Shown: positions 35,041 through 44,099 of the stretch, piece by piece
How the letters are laid out: the number at the start of each line of letters is the position of its first letter
How positions within the stretch are numbered: the stretch's first letter is position 1
Assembly: GCA_903789415.1 (NCBI GenBank)
Contig: CAIFEG010000006.1
Span: 1-64,000 of the forward strand
Direction of reading: 5' to 3'
DNA from: an uncultured Eggerthellaceae bacterium
Lineage (GTDB): Bacteria; Actinomycetota; Coriobacteriia; Coriobacteriales; Eggerthellaceae
Length of the DNA stretch: 64,000 nucleotides
Translations under genes and position numbers: made by a program
The notes under the pieces: model-generated
The model's database searches: none
The model's input: the letters and a program-made list of their open reading frames with translations, nothing else
What the model was told of the DNA's origin: nothing

Positions 35041-36390
35041 TTAGGCAAGGGCACCCAGCGGATCCCACGGAGCGAGCACTTTCGGCTCTTCGGTTTCGTA
35101 GATGTGGCGCTGTTCTTCGGTCAGATACTTCTTATCCACCACAACCTGATAGACATATTCGCTGAACCAGTCATCGGTTAAGCTGTCGAAACCATTTTTG
35201 CCATGGTCCTTGCCCCAGCTGTTTTCAACCTTCCACAGCGTTGGCTTGCCATCCTTGTCTAGGTTTACGCCCTCAAACGTCATTGCGTGGGTCATAACTG
35301 ATTCGCCATAGTCAAGACGCTCGGCTTTGGTAAATCCCTTATCGACATCAAAGCCAAACAGACCATCAACATCAACTGCAGACAAATCCATCACGCCATC
35401 ATTTTGCAGGTACGACTGATCAACGTCGCAGCCAAACCAGACCGGAAGCCCATCTTTAAGCTGTGCAATCGCAACCTTTTTCAGCTGATCCGGAGTCAAG
35501 TTTAAGTAACGCACTCCCCCCGCCTCAATCACGTTACCAAGTCGATCAACGGTGTATACATGGTTAAATGGTTTATCTGCCGTGGGCGCAGAAACAATGG
35601 AAATATAATCATCGAGATTCATACCCACTGCCTTGTCGAAGAACTCCTTTGGGGTAAATGTTCCCGACAAAACCAGCTTGTCATCTTTGTCGCGCAGGTT
35701 CACATCAAAGCTTTTTGGTGGTGTGCCCAGGCAAATCGTGAGCATCTGATACACATTTTTAAGCATCGATTCCTTTTGTTCGCGCAGCTCATCAATGGTT
35801 TTACCATCCTCATGTGCGCCGCGAAGCACACAGGCACATTTACGCAGATAGCGGGTGAGATAGGCATCCATTTGGAAGGTGTTCTTTGCGCATGCAGAAT
35901 CGGGCATGGCTTCTTTTGGCACCACGCCATACTTTTTCACAAGTGCACGGAACATATCCCACTGGCCGCCGTCACCTACCGGATCGGTAAGCAAGAACGC
36001 AACAAGGCGCCCGTCACGAGGCTCGTCAAGGGTGTCTAAGATATTTTCCAAGAACCAGTTGGACTTTTCCAACTTATCCCAGAACAAGGGGTACGCCTGA
36101 GAAAGCTCAAACGTTTTGAGATTATATTTTTTAATGGTGCGAAAACGCATGGTGTTCAGGCTTGCAAACATCCAGCATCTACCCGAACGCTTCTGGTCGG
36201 TACGCTCGCCCTGCTGCACTTCGATGTCAAACACCGACGTATTGCGTGCAACTTCTTCAGGAACGCGCGCAGAATTACGAATACCATTTTGCGTAACGGC
36301 ATTTTTAGCAACCACATTCGCACGGTTCTTGGCGAATGATTCTTGCTGTGTATCAACTGCATCAAGATCGATTGATTTTGATTGGCTCAT
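35041..36390 (-). CDS. pepC: aminopeptidase C (bleomycin hydrolase family, C1B)
   Basis: Cytoplasmic papain-fold aminopeptidase, usually hexameric. C72 lies in QKRSGRCWMFASLN, the catalytic His in THAMTFEGV, and Asn in WKVENSWG. The 449 residues match the family. The C-terminus (DPLGALA) provides the tail that trims substrates to an aminopeptidase mode in relatives. ATG at 36390 follows GGAAGGAG. A hairpin (36424-36452) and the metG terminator lie upstream, so it has its own promoter. Confidence 0.94.
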   Translation of the reverse strand: MSQSKSIDLDAVDTQQESFAKNRANVVAKNAVTQNGIRNSARVPEEVARNTSVFDIEVQQGERTDQKRSGRCWMFASLNTMRFRTIKKYNLKTFELSQAYPLFWDKLEKSNWFLENILDTLDEPRDGRLVAFLLTDPVGDGGQWDMFRALVKKYGVVPKEAMPDSACAKNTFQMDAYLTRYLRKCACVLRGAHEDGKTIDELREQKESMLKNVYQMLTICLGTPPKSFDVNLRDKDDKLVLSGTFTPKEFFDKAVGMNLDDYISIVSAPTADKPFNHVYTVDRLGNVIEAGGVRYLNLTPDQLKKVAIAQLKDGLPVWFGCDVDQSYLQNDGVMDLSAVDVDGLFGFDVDKGFTKAERLDYGESVMTHAMTFEGVNLDKDGKPTLWKVENSWGKDHGKNGFDSLTDDWFSEYVYQVVVDKKYLTEEQRHIYETEEPKVLAPWDPLGALA

Positions 36391-36423
36391 GAAAGCTCCT
36401 TCCGAAATGTTAAAGTCCGAAGC

Positions 36424-36452
36424 CGAGAGCGCTCACAAGCGAGTGCGCTCTC
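36424..36452 (-). promoter_or_regulatory. GC-rich hairpin in the pepC leader
   Basis: GAGAGCGC / GCGCTCTC arms with a short inner CTC/GAG pairing lie about 35-60 nt upstream of the pepC start. There is no U-tract, so it is a leader structure rather than a terminator. Confidence 0.35.
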
Positions 36453-36471
36453 GACACGAACCCGTACATAT

Positions 36472-36539
36472 AAAAAGTGGTTCCCGGCGATACTACACCA
36501 CCGATATGGTGGAATACCGCAGGAACCACGTGATTGAAT
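36472..36539 (-). terminator. long compound terminator of the metG-like gene
   Basis: On the minus strand GTGGTTCC...GGAACCAC encloses GCGGTA...TATCGC and CCACC...GGTGG, a nearly continuous hairpin, followed by TTTTTATATG. It lies about 100 nt beyond the stop of the synthetase gene. Confidence 0.82.
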
Positions 36540-36634
36540 TATATTTGTTTCTTTTACATCCAAACTCCTGCATGCCTTTTTGAAGCACGACACGTATCTT
36601 ATGCAGACAGCAACTTCTGACATGCGTTGTGAGT

Positions 36635-38671
36635 TTATTTCTTCTTTTTTGCTTTCATCTGTGAGGGATGCATACGGAAGAAGTCGAAACGTGGCGGCAA
36701 AATCTTTACCGCATGACGATGGTGTTTCACTTCGGCATCGCTACACAGTTCACCCAAATCATCAAAAGACGCATTCCAGTCAAAGAATTTATCTTTGTCG
36801 AAGTTCATGTAGTCGCAGATTTCTTCGCAGCCGCGAGGGACTACCGGATGCATCAGCAAGGTACAAATACGCAGCAAATAGAAGCTATCGATGAGCACCT
36901 GAGCACGATCGTCTTCGGCATTATCGTTTACCACACGCTTTATCTGAGCACTCCAATACTTGTTCGACCAGCGGATAAACTCGTCCATCAATGACATGAT
37001 GGAATGAAGCTCCTGCTTTTCCATAATGCGTTCGTATTTGTCCATGACCTCAAAAACGTGATCATGCACCTCAGAAGACACCGGACCGAGCGGCATGTAG
37101 CCATCAAAGTTATTTTTTGCCTCATACAGACAGCTACGTGCCAGACGATTGAACACCTTCGTCAACAGCGCGCCCTCTTTAAGCACCGGATCAGCCACAC
37201 GCGGGTCATTTCTGCGGTCCGGATCAGGGTTGTATGCTTTAGGCTCAAAGCTGACTGATTTCTGATCGAGACCCAAGCCTAACCAATGGGCACGAAGCTG
37301 CTCGGCTGTGTAATGATTCAGCAGGTCATCAGCGGAAGGTGGCTTTATCTTACTAGACGATGATGCCTTTTTTCCGTTAAGCAGAATATGGTGGTTCGCC
37401 ACGATTTCTGTTTGACGAAGATCATTTCCGTGAGCAGGTTGATCCGGATCGGAATCGGTACGCATTGCTTGCCACATCGCGGGCTGCGCCACACCATAGA
37501 AGTACAGGTTATCCTGGCCAATAAACTGATAGACACGCGCATCGTCGCTGCACCAAAACTTGCGCCACTCTTCACGCGGAAGGCCCAGCTTATCGTTTAC
37601 CGCAACGGTAAAACTAATCGGCGCAATCAAGCTCTCAGGCCAGCACCACACGGTAAGGTTGCCGCTTTCACCGTCAAGATCAGGAGCTTTGACTCCCCAC
37701 TCAATATTGCCGGTAATGCGAAATGGAACTAACGTTTTTCCCGTACGGAAGCGAATTCCATTTTCCTTCATGATGCTGCGCGCCGTATCGCGGTCATCGA
37801 TGTCGTCAAAAATAAGCTGGAAGCTTTGCTTGTTGCCTTGCGCTGCCTCAAAACGGTGTTTCGGTAGACGATCCTTTACCGCCAGATATTGATCATGTTC
37901 TTCATTTTTTACGAACATGATCGGCGCCTGCAAAAACTCAGATATTGCCTCGGGGACCAAAGGACGCGTATCAGGATCCTTGCGCATTTCTTCAACGCGC
38001 TTTTCCAAAAAATCATGAAATGCAGGCAGATCGAAGTACCAATTCGCCACCGGACGCATTTCTGGCGTAACACCGGTGAGTGTGGAATGCGGAGCGATCA
38101 ATTCACTTGGTGCATATTGATGACCCAGATCGCACTCGTCGGCATAGGCATGTTCACTCTTGCATCCCTGCACAGGGCATCTGCCCACAACCTGACGTCC
38201 ATTTAAAAACGTATGGGCTTTCGGGTCATAGAACTGCATGGTTTCACGCTTGTGTAAAAACCCATTGTCATACAGACGGGTAATCGCACGTGCAACCGTT
38301 TCTTGGTGCACACTTGCACAGTGCCCGATGCCCGAACCCTCAAAGATATCAAGGCTGATATCGTAGGAATCAAGCGTTGCTTTTTGCTGATTATGGTTAC
38401 GCATGACATAATCTGCGATGGATCCCGAAAAAGTGCCTGCTTCGACTTCTTTACGGTAGCCTTCATTGATCGGAGAACCATAGCAATCGGTGCCCGAGAC
38501 AAAACGCACATTATCTTTTCCAATACGATCGCGTAAAAAGCGCGCAAAACAGTCAGCGGGGACGAAAACGCCACCGACATGGCCAAAGTGCAAGGCTTTG
38601 TTCCCATATGGCATTCCCGCAGTTACAACAGCACGTTTTGGCCATGATACAGAACTTGGCCTATTCGTCAT
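36635..38671 (-). CDS. metG: divergent methionyl-tRNA synthetase-like class I synthetase
   Basis: A 678-residue class I synthetase with the MetRS plan: AGMPYGNKALHFGH (HIGH = HFGH, 28-31), FVSGTDCYGSPI, a zinc knuckle CPVQGC...CDLGH (165-185) and the NLYFYGVAQPAMW segment. The KMSKS loop reads KASSSSK (435-441), and the WxDAPIGY region reads WCWPESLIAPISF. An anticodon-binding helical domain follows (about 510-640), but there is no C-terminal dimerisation domain. The ATG at 38671 follows GGAAGGGA. It may be the sole MetRS or a paralogue; a second metG elsewhere would decide. Confidence 0.8.
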   Translation of the reverse strand: MTNRPSSVSWPKRAVVTAGMPYGNKALHFGHVGGVFVPADCFARFLRDRIGKDNVRFVSGTDCYGSPINEGYRKEVEAGTFSGSIADYVMRNHNQQKATLDSYDISLDIFEGSGIGHCASVHQETVARAITRLYDNGFLHKRETMQFYDPKAHTFLNGRQVVGRCPVQGCKSEHAYADECDLGHQYAPSELIAPHSTLTGVTPEMRPVANWYFDLPAFHDFLEKRVEEMRKDPDTRPLVPEAISEFLQAPIMFVKNEEHDQYLAVKDRLPKHRFEAAQGNKQSFQLIFDDIDDRDTARSIMKENGIRFRTGKTLVPFRITGNIEWGVKAPDLDGESGNLTVWCWPESLIAPISFTVAVNDKLGLPREEWRKFWCSDDARVYQFIGQDNLYFYGVAQPAMWQAMRTDSDPDQPAHGNDLRQTEIVANHHILLNGKKASSSSKIKPPSADDLLNHYTAEQLRAHWLGLGLDQKSVSFEPKAYNPDPDRRNDPRVADPVLKEGALLTKVFNRLARSCLYEAKNNFDGYMPLGPVSSEVHDHVFEVMDKYERIMEKQELHSIMSLMDEFIRWSNKYWSAQIKRVVNDNAEDDRAQVLIDSFYLLRICTLLMHPVVPRGCEEICDYMNFDKDKFFDWNASFDDLGELCSDAEVKHHRHAVKILPPRFDFFRMHPSQMKAKKKK

Positions 38672-38752
38672 CTGAAGTCCCTTCCATCAAAAATAAAATC
38701 TCAATAGTGGTAGATCTCAAGAGCATACAAGTTTACCGGAGAATTCGAACTG

Positions 38753-40780
38753 CTAGAATTCAAATTTTTCGTCGTAACGATTGCTCTGCTGTGCTTTCTT
38801 GGCCGTACGAATTAAGAATTCACGGTTATCTTCAGTTTGCTGCAGAGACTTAATAAGCATCGTCATCGCACGCTCGGTGTTATTCATGCCCGCAAGCACA
38901 CGGCGAACACCCCAAATAAGCGGCGCTTCTTGTGGATCAAGAAGCAAGTCCTCGCGACGTGTTCCGCTGGCTACCGGGTCGATAGCAGGGAAAATACGAC
39001 GATCGGCAAGGTTGCGATCAAGTTTGAGCTCCATGTTGCCCGTGCCTTTAAATTCCTCAAAGATGACTTCATCCATCTTCGAACCGGTATCTACCAGCGC
39101 AGATGCGAGAATCGAAAGCGATCCCCCACCTTCGATGTTGCGTGCTGCGCCCAAGAAACGTTTTGGCGGATACAAAGCTGCAGAGTCAACACCACCGGAA
39201 AGTACACGACCGCTTGCAGGTTGTGCCAGGTTGTATGCACGAGCCAAACGCGTGATGGAGTCGAGCAGAATTACAACATCTTCGCCATCTTCAACCATGC
39301 GTTTTGCGCGCTCAATTACCATTTCAGCTGCGGCAATATGGTTTTCTGACGGCATATCAAACGTTGATGCAATCACTTCACCGTGAATGCTGCGCTGCAT
39401 ATCGGTAACTTCTTCAGGGCGTTCATCGATGAGTAAGCACATCAGATGCACTTCGGGGTTATTAGCCGAAATTGACGCCGCAATATTCTTCAAAACGGTG
39501 GTTTTACCTGCCTTAGGAGGCGAAACGATCAAGCCACGCTGACCTTTTCCGATAGGTGCAGCCAAATCAATCACACGCGCCGTGATGTATTTCCGACCGT
39601 GTTCCATAACCAGGCGCTCATTTGGGAAAATAGGCGTTAAATCACGGAAACGCTTACGGTGGCGCTCCTGCTCTGGATCATGCCCATTGATGGTAATGAT
39701 CTGCTGAAGCGCGGGATATTTTTCATTTTGACGTGGCGGACGTGTACGTCCAAAAATTTTATCGCCCTTGCGTAATCCGTTACGGCGAATAATTGATGCA
39801 GCAACATAGACATCTTGTTCGCTAGGAAGATACCCTTGGGTGCGTAAAAACCCATATCCATCAGAGAGGATGTCTAAAATGCCGGTGACCTGTTTAAAGC
39901 CCTCTTTGACCAGTTCAGCCTTGTACACTGCATCGACGAGTTCAGCCTTTTTTAAGCCCTTGACATCAAGTTCAAGCTCTTTGGCCTTGTCGCGAAGATC
40001 GGCAACTTTAAGTTTTGAAAGTTCTTCTTCAGAAATTTCAGGAGTCTGCACACGATTTTGTGTGTGTTGATGACGGGCGCGACGGCGATTGCGATCATTT
40101 CGATCACTATGGTCCTCGTGCGTGTTCTTGTGTGTGTGATTGTTTTCGCGCTCATCACGACTGCGGTGACGACGACGATCGCCAGAATCTTCCTCATCGT
40201 GGTTAGGCTCTGATTTATCTTGTTCAGAAGCGTTTTCTTGAGTATGCGCATGACGACGAACACGGACGCGGGTTCCTTCCGTGGCTTCTTCAGATGCGTT
40301 TGACTTTTGATTTGAGTCAGATGTCTGTTTTTGTGCCGTTGAGGAAGGCTTTTCAGCGGATGCTGTTTTTTGAGGAGATTTCCCGGATACCTTCTGCGAT
40401 TTTGTACGAGCCGCGCTTTTTGTTGAACCTACGGTTCCTGCAGTTGCGGCAGCTGTCACAGTTGATGCAGCTGATGTGGTTGCTGCAGTTTCTGCGCTTG
40501 TTGCATCTTGTGCTTCAACACTTTTTGTCGAACGTTTCCGCACACGAGTTTTCTTTGCGGTGGAGGCAGCCTTTGTCGTTTTCTTTGCTGCAGTTTTACG
40601 TTTCGTCGTGGCGCGTTTGGCTGGTGCTTTTTCTTCGGATTCTGTCACCTGATCAGCACCTTTTGCAGTAGCTGGCTTTTTTGCCGTGGTGCGTCTGCGG
40701 CGGACACGCGTCTTCGGTGCACTTTCCACTAGTTCTGCTACCGCCATTGTTCCTTGATCTAATGTATCGGATTCACTCAT
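38753..40780 (-). CDS. rho: transcription termination factor Rho
   Basis: Hexameric RNA helicase that ends transcription. The core covers the RNA-binding cold-shock-like domain (GILDILSDGYGFLRTQGYLPS near 294) and the RecA-like ATPase with GLIVSPPKAGKTT and VVILLDSITRLARAYN. The Q/R-loop region and TGNMELKLDR follow. The first ~240 residues are a Lys/Arg/Ala/Thr/Ser-rich extension that becomes Asp/His/Arg/Asn-rich, as in other Actinomycetota. The start overlaps the aldolase stop as ATGA (40777-40780), implying coupled translation. Confidence 0.96.
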   Translation of the reverse strand: MSESDTLDQGTMAVAELVESAPKTRVRRRRTTAKKPATAKGADQVTESEEKAPAKRATTKRKTAAKKTTKAASTAKKTRVRKRSTKSVEAQDATSAETAATTSAASTVTAAATAGTVGSTKSAARTKSQKVSGKSPQKTASAEKPSSTAQKQTSDSNQKSNASEEATEGTRVRVRRHAHTQENASEQDKSEPNHDEEDSGDRRRHRSRDERENNHTHKNTHEDHSDRNDRNRRRARHQHTQNRVQTPEISEEELSKLKVADLRDKAKELELDVKGLKKAELVDAVYKAELVKEGFKQVTGILDILSDGYGFLRTQGYLPSEQDVYVAASIIRRNGLRKGDKIFGRTRPPRQNEKYPALQQIITINGHDPEQERHRKRFRDLTPIFPNERLVMEHGRKYITARVIDLAAPIGKGQRGLIVSPPKAGKTTVLKNIAASISANNPEVHLMCLLIDERPEEVTDMQRSIHGEVIASTFDMPSENHIAAAEMVIERAKRMVEDGEDVVILLDSITRLARAYNLAQPASGRVLSGGVDSAALYPPKRFLGAARNIEGGGSLSILASALVDTGSKMDEVIFEEFKGTGNMELKLDRNLADRRIFPAIDPVASGTRREDLLLDPQEAPLIWGVRRVLAGMNNTERAMTMLIKSLQQTEDNREFLIRTAKKAQQSNRYDEKFEF

Positions 40781-41439
40781 GCGTTTTTAACTTTCTCCCA
40801 ATCGGCCATGAAACGATCAAGTCCATTGGTAGTCAACGGATGATTGACCATCTTCTCAAGTACAGGGAATGGCACGGTCGCAATGTCGACGCCCATCAGT
40901 GCTGCTTGGGTAACGTGGTTTGCAGAACGAATTGATGCGGCGATGATTTCTACCGGATGACCAAAATCATAGTTATTGATTGCTTGAACGATTTCACTTA
41001 AATGCTCAATGCCATCTTCGCTGATGTCATCATAACGGCCGATAAATGGGCTAATATAGCGTGCACCTGCACGTGCGGCTAAGATTGCCTGGGGGACGGT
41101 GAAGCAAAGGGTCATGTTTACATTAACGCCTTTTGCTGAAAGGGTATGTGTTGCTGCGAGACCCTCAACGGTAGTGGGGATTTTCACGACAACATTCGGC
41201 GCAATTTTCGAAAGCTCGAGGCCGTCAGCAACCATATCATCACGGTTTTCAGCAACCGTTTCTGCAGATACCGGACCATCTACAATCTCACAAATCTTTT
41301 TAATATGGTCATGAAAATCTGCAAGTTTGCCACCGGTACGAGCATAAAGAGAAGGGTTTGTTGTTACGCCTTGTATCGCGCCCCAACTCGCAGCCTCTTT
41401 AATGTCATTAATATCGGCAGTATCAAGAAAAAATTTCAA
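40777..41439 (-). CDS. fsa: transaldolase/fructose-6-phosphate aldolase-like protein
   Basis: Small class I aldolase of the transaldolase superfamily. It starts KFFLDTADINDIKEA and has GVTTNPSLYAR and the Schiff-base Lys K86 (VVVKIPTT). Further motifs are NMTLCFTVPQAILAA, YISPFIGRYDD and IIAASIRS. At 220 residues it fits the FSA/TalC group. I chose TTG at 41439, which restores the canonical MKFF start and has GGGAG upstream; the longer frame from 41466 includes that site. Whether it acts as transaldolase or as fructose-6-phosphate aldolase cannot be told from sequence alone. Confidence 0.9.
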   Translation of the reverse strand: MKFFLDTADINDIKEAASWGAIQGVTTNPSLYARTGGKLADFHDHIKKICEIVDGPVSAETVAENRDDMVADGLELSKIAPNVVVKIPTTVEGLAATHTLSAKGVNVNMTLCFTVPQAILAARAGARYISPFIGRYDDISEDGIEHLSEIVQAINNYDFGHPVEIIAASIRSANHVTQAALMGVDIATVPFPVLEKMVNHPLTTNGLDRFMADWEKVKNA

Positions 41440-41573
41440 AGGTATCTCCCTTCGACTACACAACAAAATGCTCCCTGTAATCCATACAAGGAAAATGCTG
41501 TGAATATGATTGGTTTAAATAAAAAAATAAATAGACAAAGACCCCTATTGAATTGACTGGGGAAGATGACTAC

Positions 41574-41601
41574 ATCATAACAGAGGTTTGCTTTTGCGCA
41601 A
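41574..41601 (-). promoter_or_regulatory. promoter of the aldolase-rho pair
   Basis: On the minus strand TTGCGC (41596-41601), a 16-nt spacer and TATGAT (41574-41579). The predicted leader before the TTG start of the aldolase is about 130 nt. Confidence 0.5.
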
Positions 41602-41730
41602 CAAAATGAAAGCACAAAATAGCTGTGAAATGCAATAATCAATGAATTTCTTTAAAAAATAATTCAATAACAGGCAATGTCACGTTTATCTGCTATTGCA
41701 TACATAAGATCTCACAGCAAAAGGCATATG

Positions 41731-41788
41731 CGCGAGTCGGAACTAAGTAAGAAATCACCACATATACAATTACGTGGTAACTCGCGCA
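41731..41788 (-). terminator. long hairpin after thiD
   Basis: TGCGCGAGT / ACTCGCGCA arms (41731-41739, 41780-41788) enclose a second pairing ACCAC/GTGGT. There is no immediate U-tract; TTTTG follows about 8 nt later. It could be the thiD terminator or a processing/stability structure. Confidence 0.4.
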
Positions 41789-41816
41789 TACACCAAATCA
41801 AGAACCACTCAATACG

Positions 41817-42626
41817 TTAAAACAAATCGTGGGAAGACCGATCCCACATGTGATTGAGCGGACCATTCCCTTTTCCGAGCCCTAAATTATGTTTGATGGC
41901 TCCATTGACATACTTTTTCGCATGAGCAACTGCAGCTTGTGCCGAAAGCCCACGTGCAAGTCCACATGCGATAGCACTTGAAAGCGTGCATCCGGTACCA
42001 TGGGTGTTCTGCGTTTTTACTTTCGGAGCATCCATCCACACCAGACGGTCATGTTCGGTGCACAAGACATCGTCAGAGCTGTCTGAAAGATGCCCACCTT
42101 TTACCAGGACAAATCCATGGCCCATGTTATCTTGAATCGTCTGCGCGGCTTTTTCCATATCTTCTTTTGTCTCGACATTAAAACCTGCGAGCACGGAAGC
42201 TTCTGACATGTTAGGCGTAACAATCTCAGCGAGAGGCAACAGCTTGTCCTCTAAGGTTTTGACTGATTCTTCAGGAAGCAAACGCGCCCCAGTTGTTGCG
42301 ACCATTACCGGGTCAACCACAATATGTTCTGCATGGTATTCAGTCAGCGCATCTGCGATTGCTTCGATAAGCTGAGGCGAACCCGTCATCCCAATTTTGA
42401 CTGCATCGGGGCGAATATCGTCAAAGACGCTGTGAATTTGCTGAGAGACGAATTCAGGTGGAAGTTCCATAACCCCCTGGACACCCAGTGTATTTTGCGC
42501 AGTTACCGAAGTGATAACCGTTTCTCCGTAAAGTTTATCGGCCATGATGGTCTTCAGGTCAGCCTGAATACCCGCACCACCACTCGAATCGGATCCTGCA
42601 ATGCTCAGCACTACGGGTACGGTCAT
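41817..42626 (-). CDS. thiD: hydroxymethylpyrimidine/phosphomethylpyrimidine kinase
   Basis: Phosphorylates HMP and HMP-P for thiamine synthesis. The ribokinase-fold markers are SIAGSDSSGGAGIQADLKT, ITSVTAQNTLGVQ, VVDPVMVATTGARLL and the anion-hole motif NTHGTGCTLSSAIA. The 269 residues fit the family. ATG at 42626 has AAAGGAG upstream. The thiamine pyrophosphokinase gene precedes it on the same strand by 111 nt, so both probably serve thiamine pyrophosphate supply. Confidence 0.95.
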   Translation of the reverse strand: MTVPVVLSIAGSDSSGGAGIQADLKTIMADKLYGETVITSVTAQNTLGVQGVMELPPEFVSQQIHSVFDDIRPDAVKIGMTGSPQLIEAIADALTEYHAEHIVVDPVMVATTGARLLPEESVKTLEDKLLPLAEIVTPNMSEASVLAGFNVETKEDMEKAAQTIQDNMGHGFVLVKGGHLSDSSDDVLCTEHDRLVWMDAPKVKTQNTHGTGCTLSSAIACGLARGLSAQAAVAHAKKYVNGAIKHNLGLGKGNGPLNHMWDRSSHDLF

Positions 42627-42737
42627 AGATGCTCCTTTCTCTCACGCTTGGTGATACTCATAATGTACAAAATCATATAGTTTCGCACCTTGAGAAGTTG
42701 GCGCAATGAAAACTATCAACCAGATCAGGTGCATAAT

Positions 42738-43490
42738 CTATGCATTTGAAAAAACATTATCAAGTTTATACCATGCAAATTCGGGGAACGTAACTAAAAG
42801 TTCCCCTTTTTTAAGCGAAATACGCGCATGTTGTCCACAAAATTCATTCGACAAACCTAAAGACGTATCGCTTGGTAACGTAGCCGAATCAAGTGGATAT
42901 TTGAGGCCTGTTTCAGTGACCCCATATGCATCTCCACCTGCGGCAAATACGGAGATATAGTTTTTGTACCGGGCGTTTTCCTGTATATTGGCGTCTGCGC
43001 CGGGACCCAAATCAATAGCTTGATTTGTATTTGCATGCACCTGAAACGCAGAGAACTCAAGCGGCGTGCAGGGCGTCACTATCGCAAGACAAAACTTGTC
43101 TCCCACGCCAAATACGCGTTTACCCTGCACGGCTGAATGGCTCATAACATTTATTGCTGCGATGGTCTGATCAAAACGGCCAGAGAGACACCCATAAAAA
43201 ACAAGTGTCTCGAAGTTAAGTTCTGCCGCCCTACGAGCTGCGAGCTCCAAATCACTTTCATCTTTTTCTTCAGGAACACGCAGAACATGGGCGGCTTTAG
43301 GGACATAGCCAAGAGAATCGAAATCTCCGACTGCCTCCTCGGCTTCGAAACCGATATCGGTAAGAGATTTCCACCCCCCATCGGCAGCAATCACATAATC
43401 AAATTGCATCGAAGAAAAATGCCGTGCATTGAACGCGGCAGCCCCAACAATGGCACAACTTGATGTATTAAAGCGCATGTCCTTAAGCAT
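42738..43490 (-). CDS. thiamine pyrophosphokinase
   Basis: Converts thiamine to thiamine pyrophosphate with ATP. Motifs are AADGGWKSL, EAVGDFDSLG, EKDESDLELA and GCLSGRFDQTIAA. The C-terminal thiamine-binding domain has GLKYPLDSATLPSD and LGLSNEF. The 250 residues are somewhat longer than the ~215 usual. The start could be ATG 43490 or ATG 43478; AAGG sits near both. It is divergent from rnpB. Confidence 0.9.
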   Translation of the reverse strand: MLKDMRFNTSSCAIVGAAAFNARHFSSMQFDYVIAADGGWKSLTDIGFEAEEAVGDFDSLGYVPKAAHVLRVPEEKDESDLELAARRAAELNFETLVFYGCLSGRFDQTIAAINVMSHSAVQGKRVFGVGDKFCLAIVTPCTPLEFSAFQVHANTNQAIDLGPGADANIQENARYKNYISVFAAGGDAYGVTETGLKYPLDSATLPSDTSLGLSNEFCGQHARISLKKGELLVTFPEFAWYKLDNVFSNA

Positions 43491-43557
43491 CCTTCATCTC
43501 GTGCTTACTCATTACATGAAATATTGTAGATATATTACGCGATAGCATGACAATTGG

Positions 43558-43563
43558 TAGAAT
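43558..43563 (+). promoter_or_regulatory. -10 element of rnpB
   Basis: TAGAAT is placed about 8 nt before the predicted 5' end of RNase P RNA. The -35 region (TTACGC, 43535-43540) is weak. Confidence 0.5.
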
Positions 43564-43571
43564 ATTTCACC

Positions 43572-43908
43572 AGAAGTGGGTCGGGCAACCGCGCGGAAAC
43601 GTGAGGAAAGTCCGGGCTCCCAGGGCAAAGATGTCAGCTAACGGCTGGGCGGGGAAACCCGACGGAAAGTGCCACAGAAAAGAAGACTCCCAAGCGCACG
43701 CTTGAGAAAAGCTGAAACGGTGTGGTAAGAGCGCACCAGCATATTGGTAACAATATGGCTTGGAAAACCCCATCTGGAGCAAGCACAAATAGAGATGCGA
43801 TACGGCCTGCCCTCCGTGCATCTGGGTAGTGCGCGCGTTGATGTGCCATGGGCACACACAAGATAAATGGTTGCCGATCACAGAACCCGGCTTATAGACC
43901 CACTTCTT
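43572..43908 (+). ncRNA. rnpB: RNase P RNA component (bacterial class A-like)
   Basis: The catalytic RNA that matures tRNA 5' ends. Conserved blocks are visible in order: GAGGAAAGTCCGGGCTCC near the 5' end, CCACAGAAA, GGTAAGAGCGCACCAG, and CACAGAACCCGGCTTATAG near the 3' end. The terminal P1 helix pairs AGAAGTGGGTC (43572-43582) with GACCCACTTCT (43897-43907). A T-rich run follows and should terminate it. It is about 337 nt long and lies on the plus strand, opposite to its neighbours. Confidence 0.95.
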
Positions 43909-43979
43909 TTTTCTTTTATGAAACTCAATGGGTTCAATCCAGAAAAATCTATCAGTTATTACGCGGCACAACCAATTGC

Positions 43980-44015
43980 AAAAGAGCTTGCCCATGTCTT
44001 CACACGAACAAGCTC
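43980..44015 (-). terminator. terminator of divIVA
   Basis: On the minus strand GAGCTTG / CAAGCTC arms are followed by TTTTG. It lies about 85 nt beyond the divIVA stop and faces rnpB. Confidence 0.6.
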
Positions 44016-44099
44016 CATTTCTTACAAAGTTTTGTTGATGCTTTTGAGAAAGCTTAGTCAAACTTTCTACGGTCTGTAAAAGATTCGCTTTCACAGAGC

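Larger units (their letters stand above)
41440..41816. other. gene-free spacer between thiD and the aldolase gene
   Basis: This 377-nt AT-rich spacer contains a promoter for the aldolase-rho pair (41574-41601) and a long hairpin shortly after thiD (41731-41788). No gene, riboswitch or known RNA was recognised. Confidence 0.5.

Noticed and set aside
36472-36539. T-box-like leader in front of pepC (GTGGTTCC...GGAACCAC).
   Set aside because: No T-box core sequence is present and the downstream gene is a peptidase. The hairpin ends in a T-run about 100 nt after the synthetase gene, so it is a terminator.
42660-42737. Possible TPP riboswitch between thiamine pyrophosphokinase and thiD (minus-strand GCACCTGATCTGG).
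   Set aside because: Only this fragment resembles the riboswitch. The CUGAGA helix element and the closing conserved block are missing, and the fragment can be explained by a simple GCACCT/AGGTGC hairpin after the first gene.
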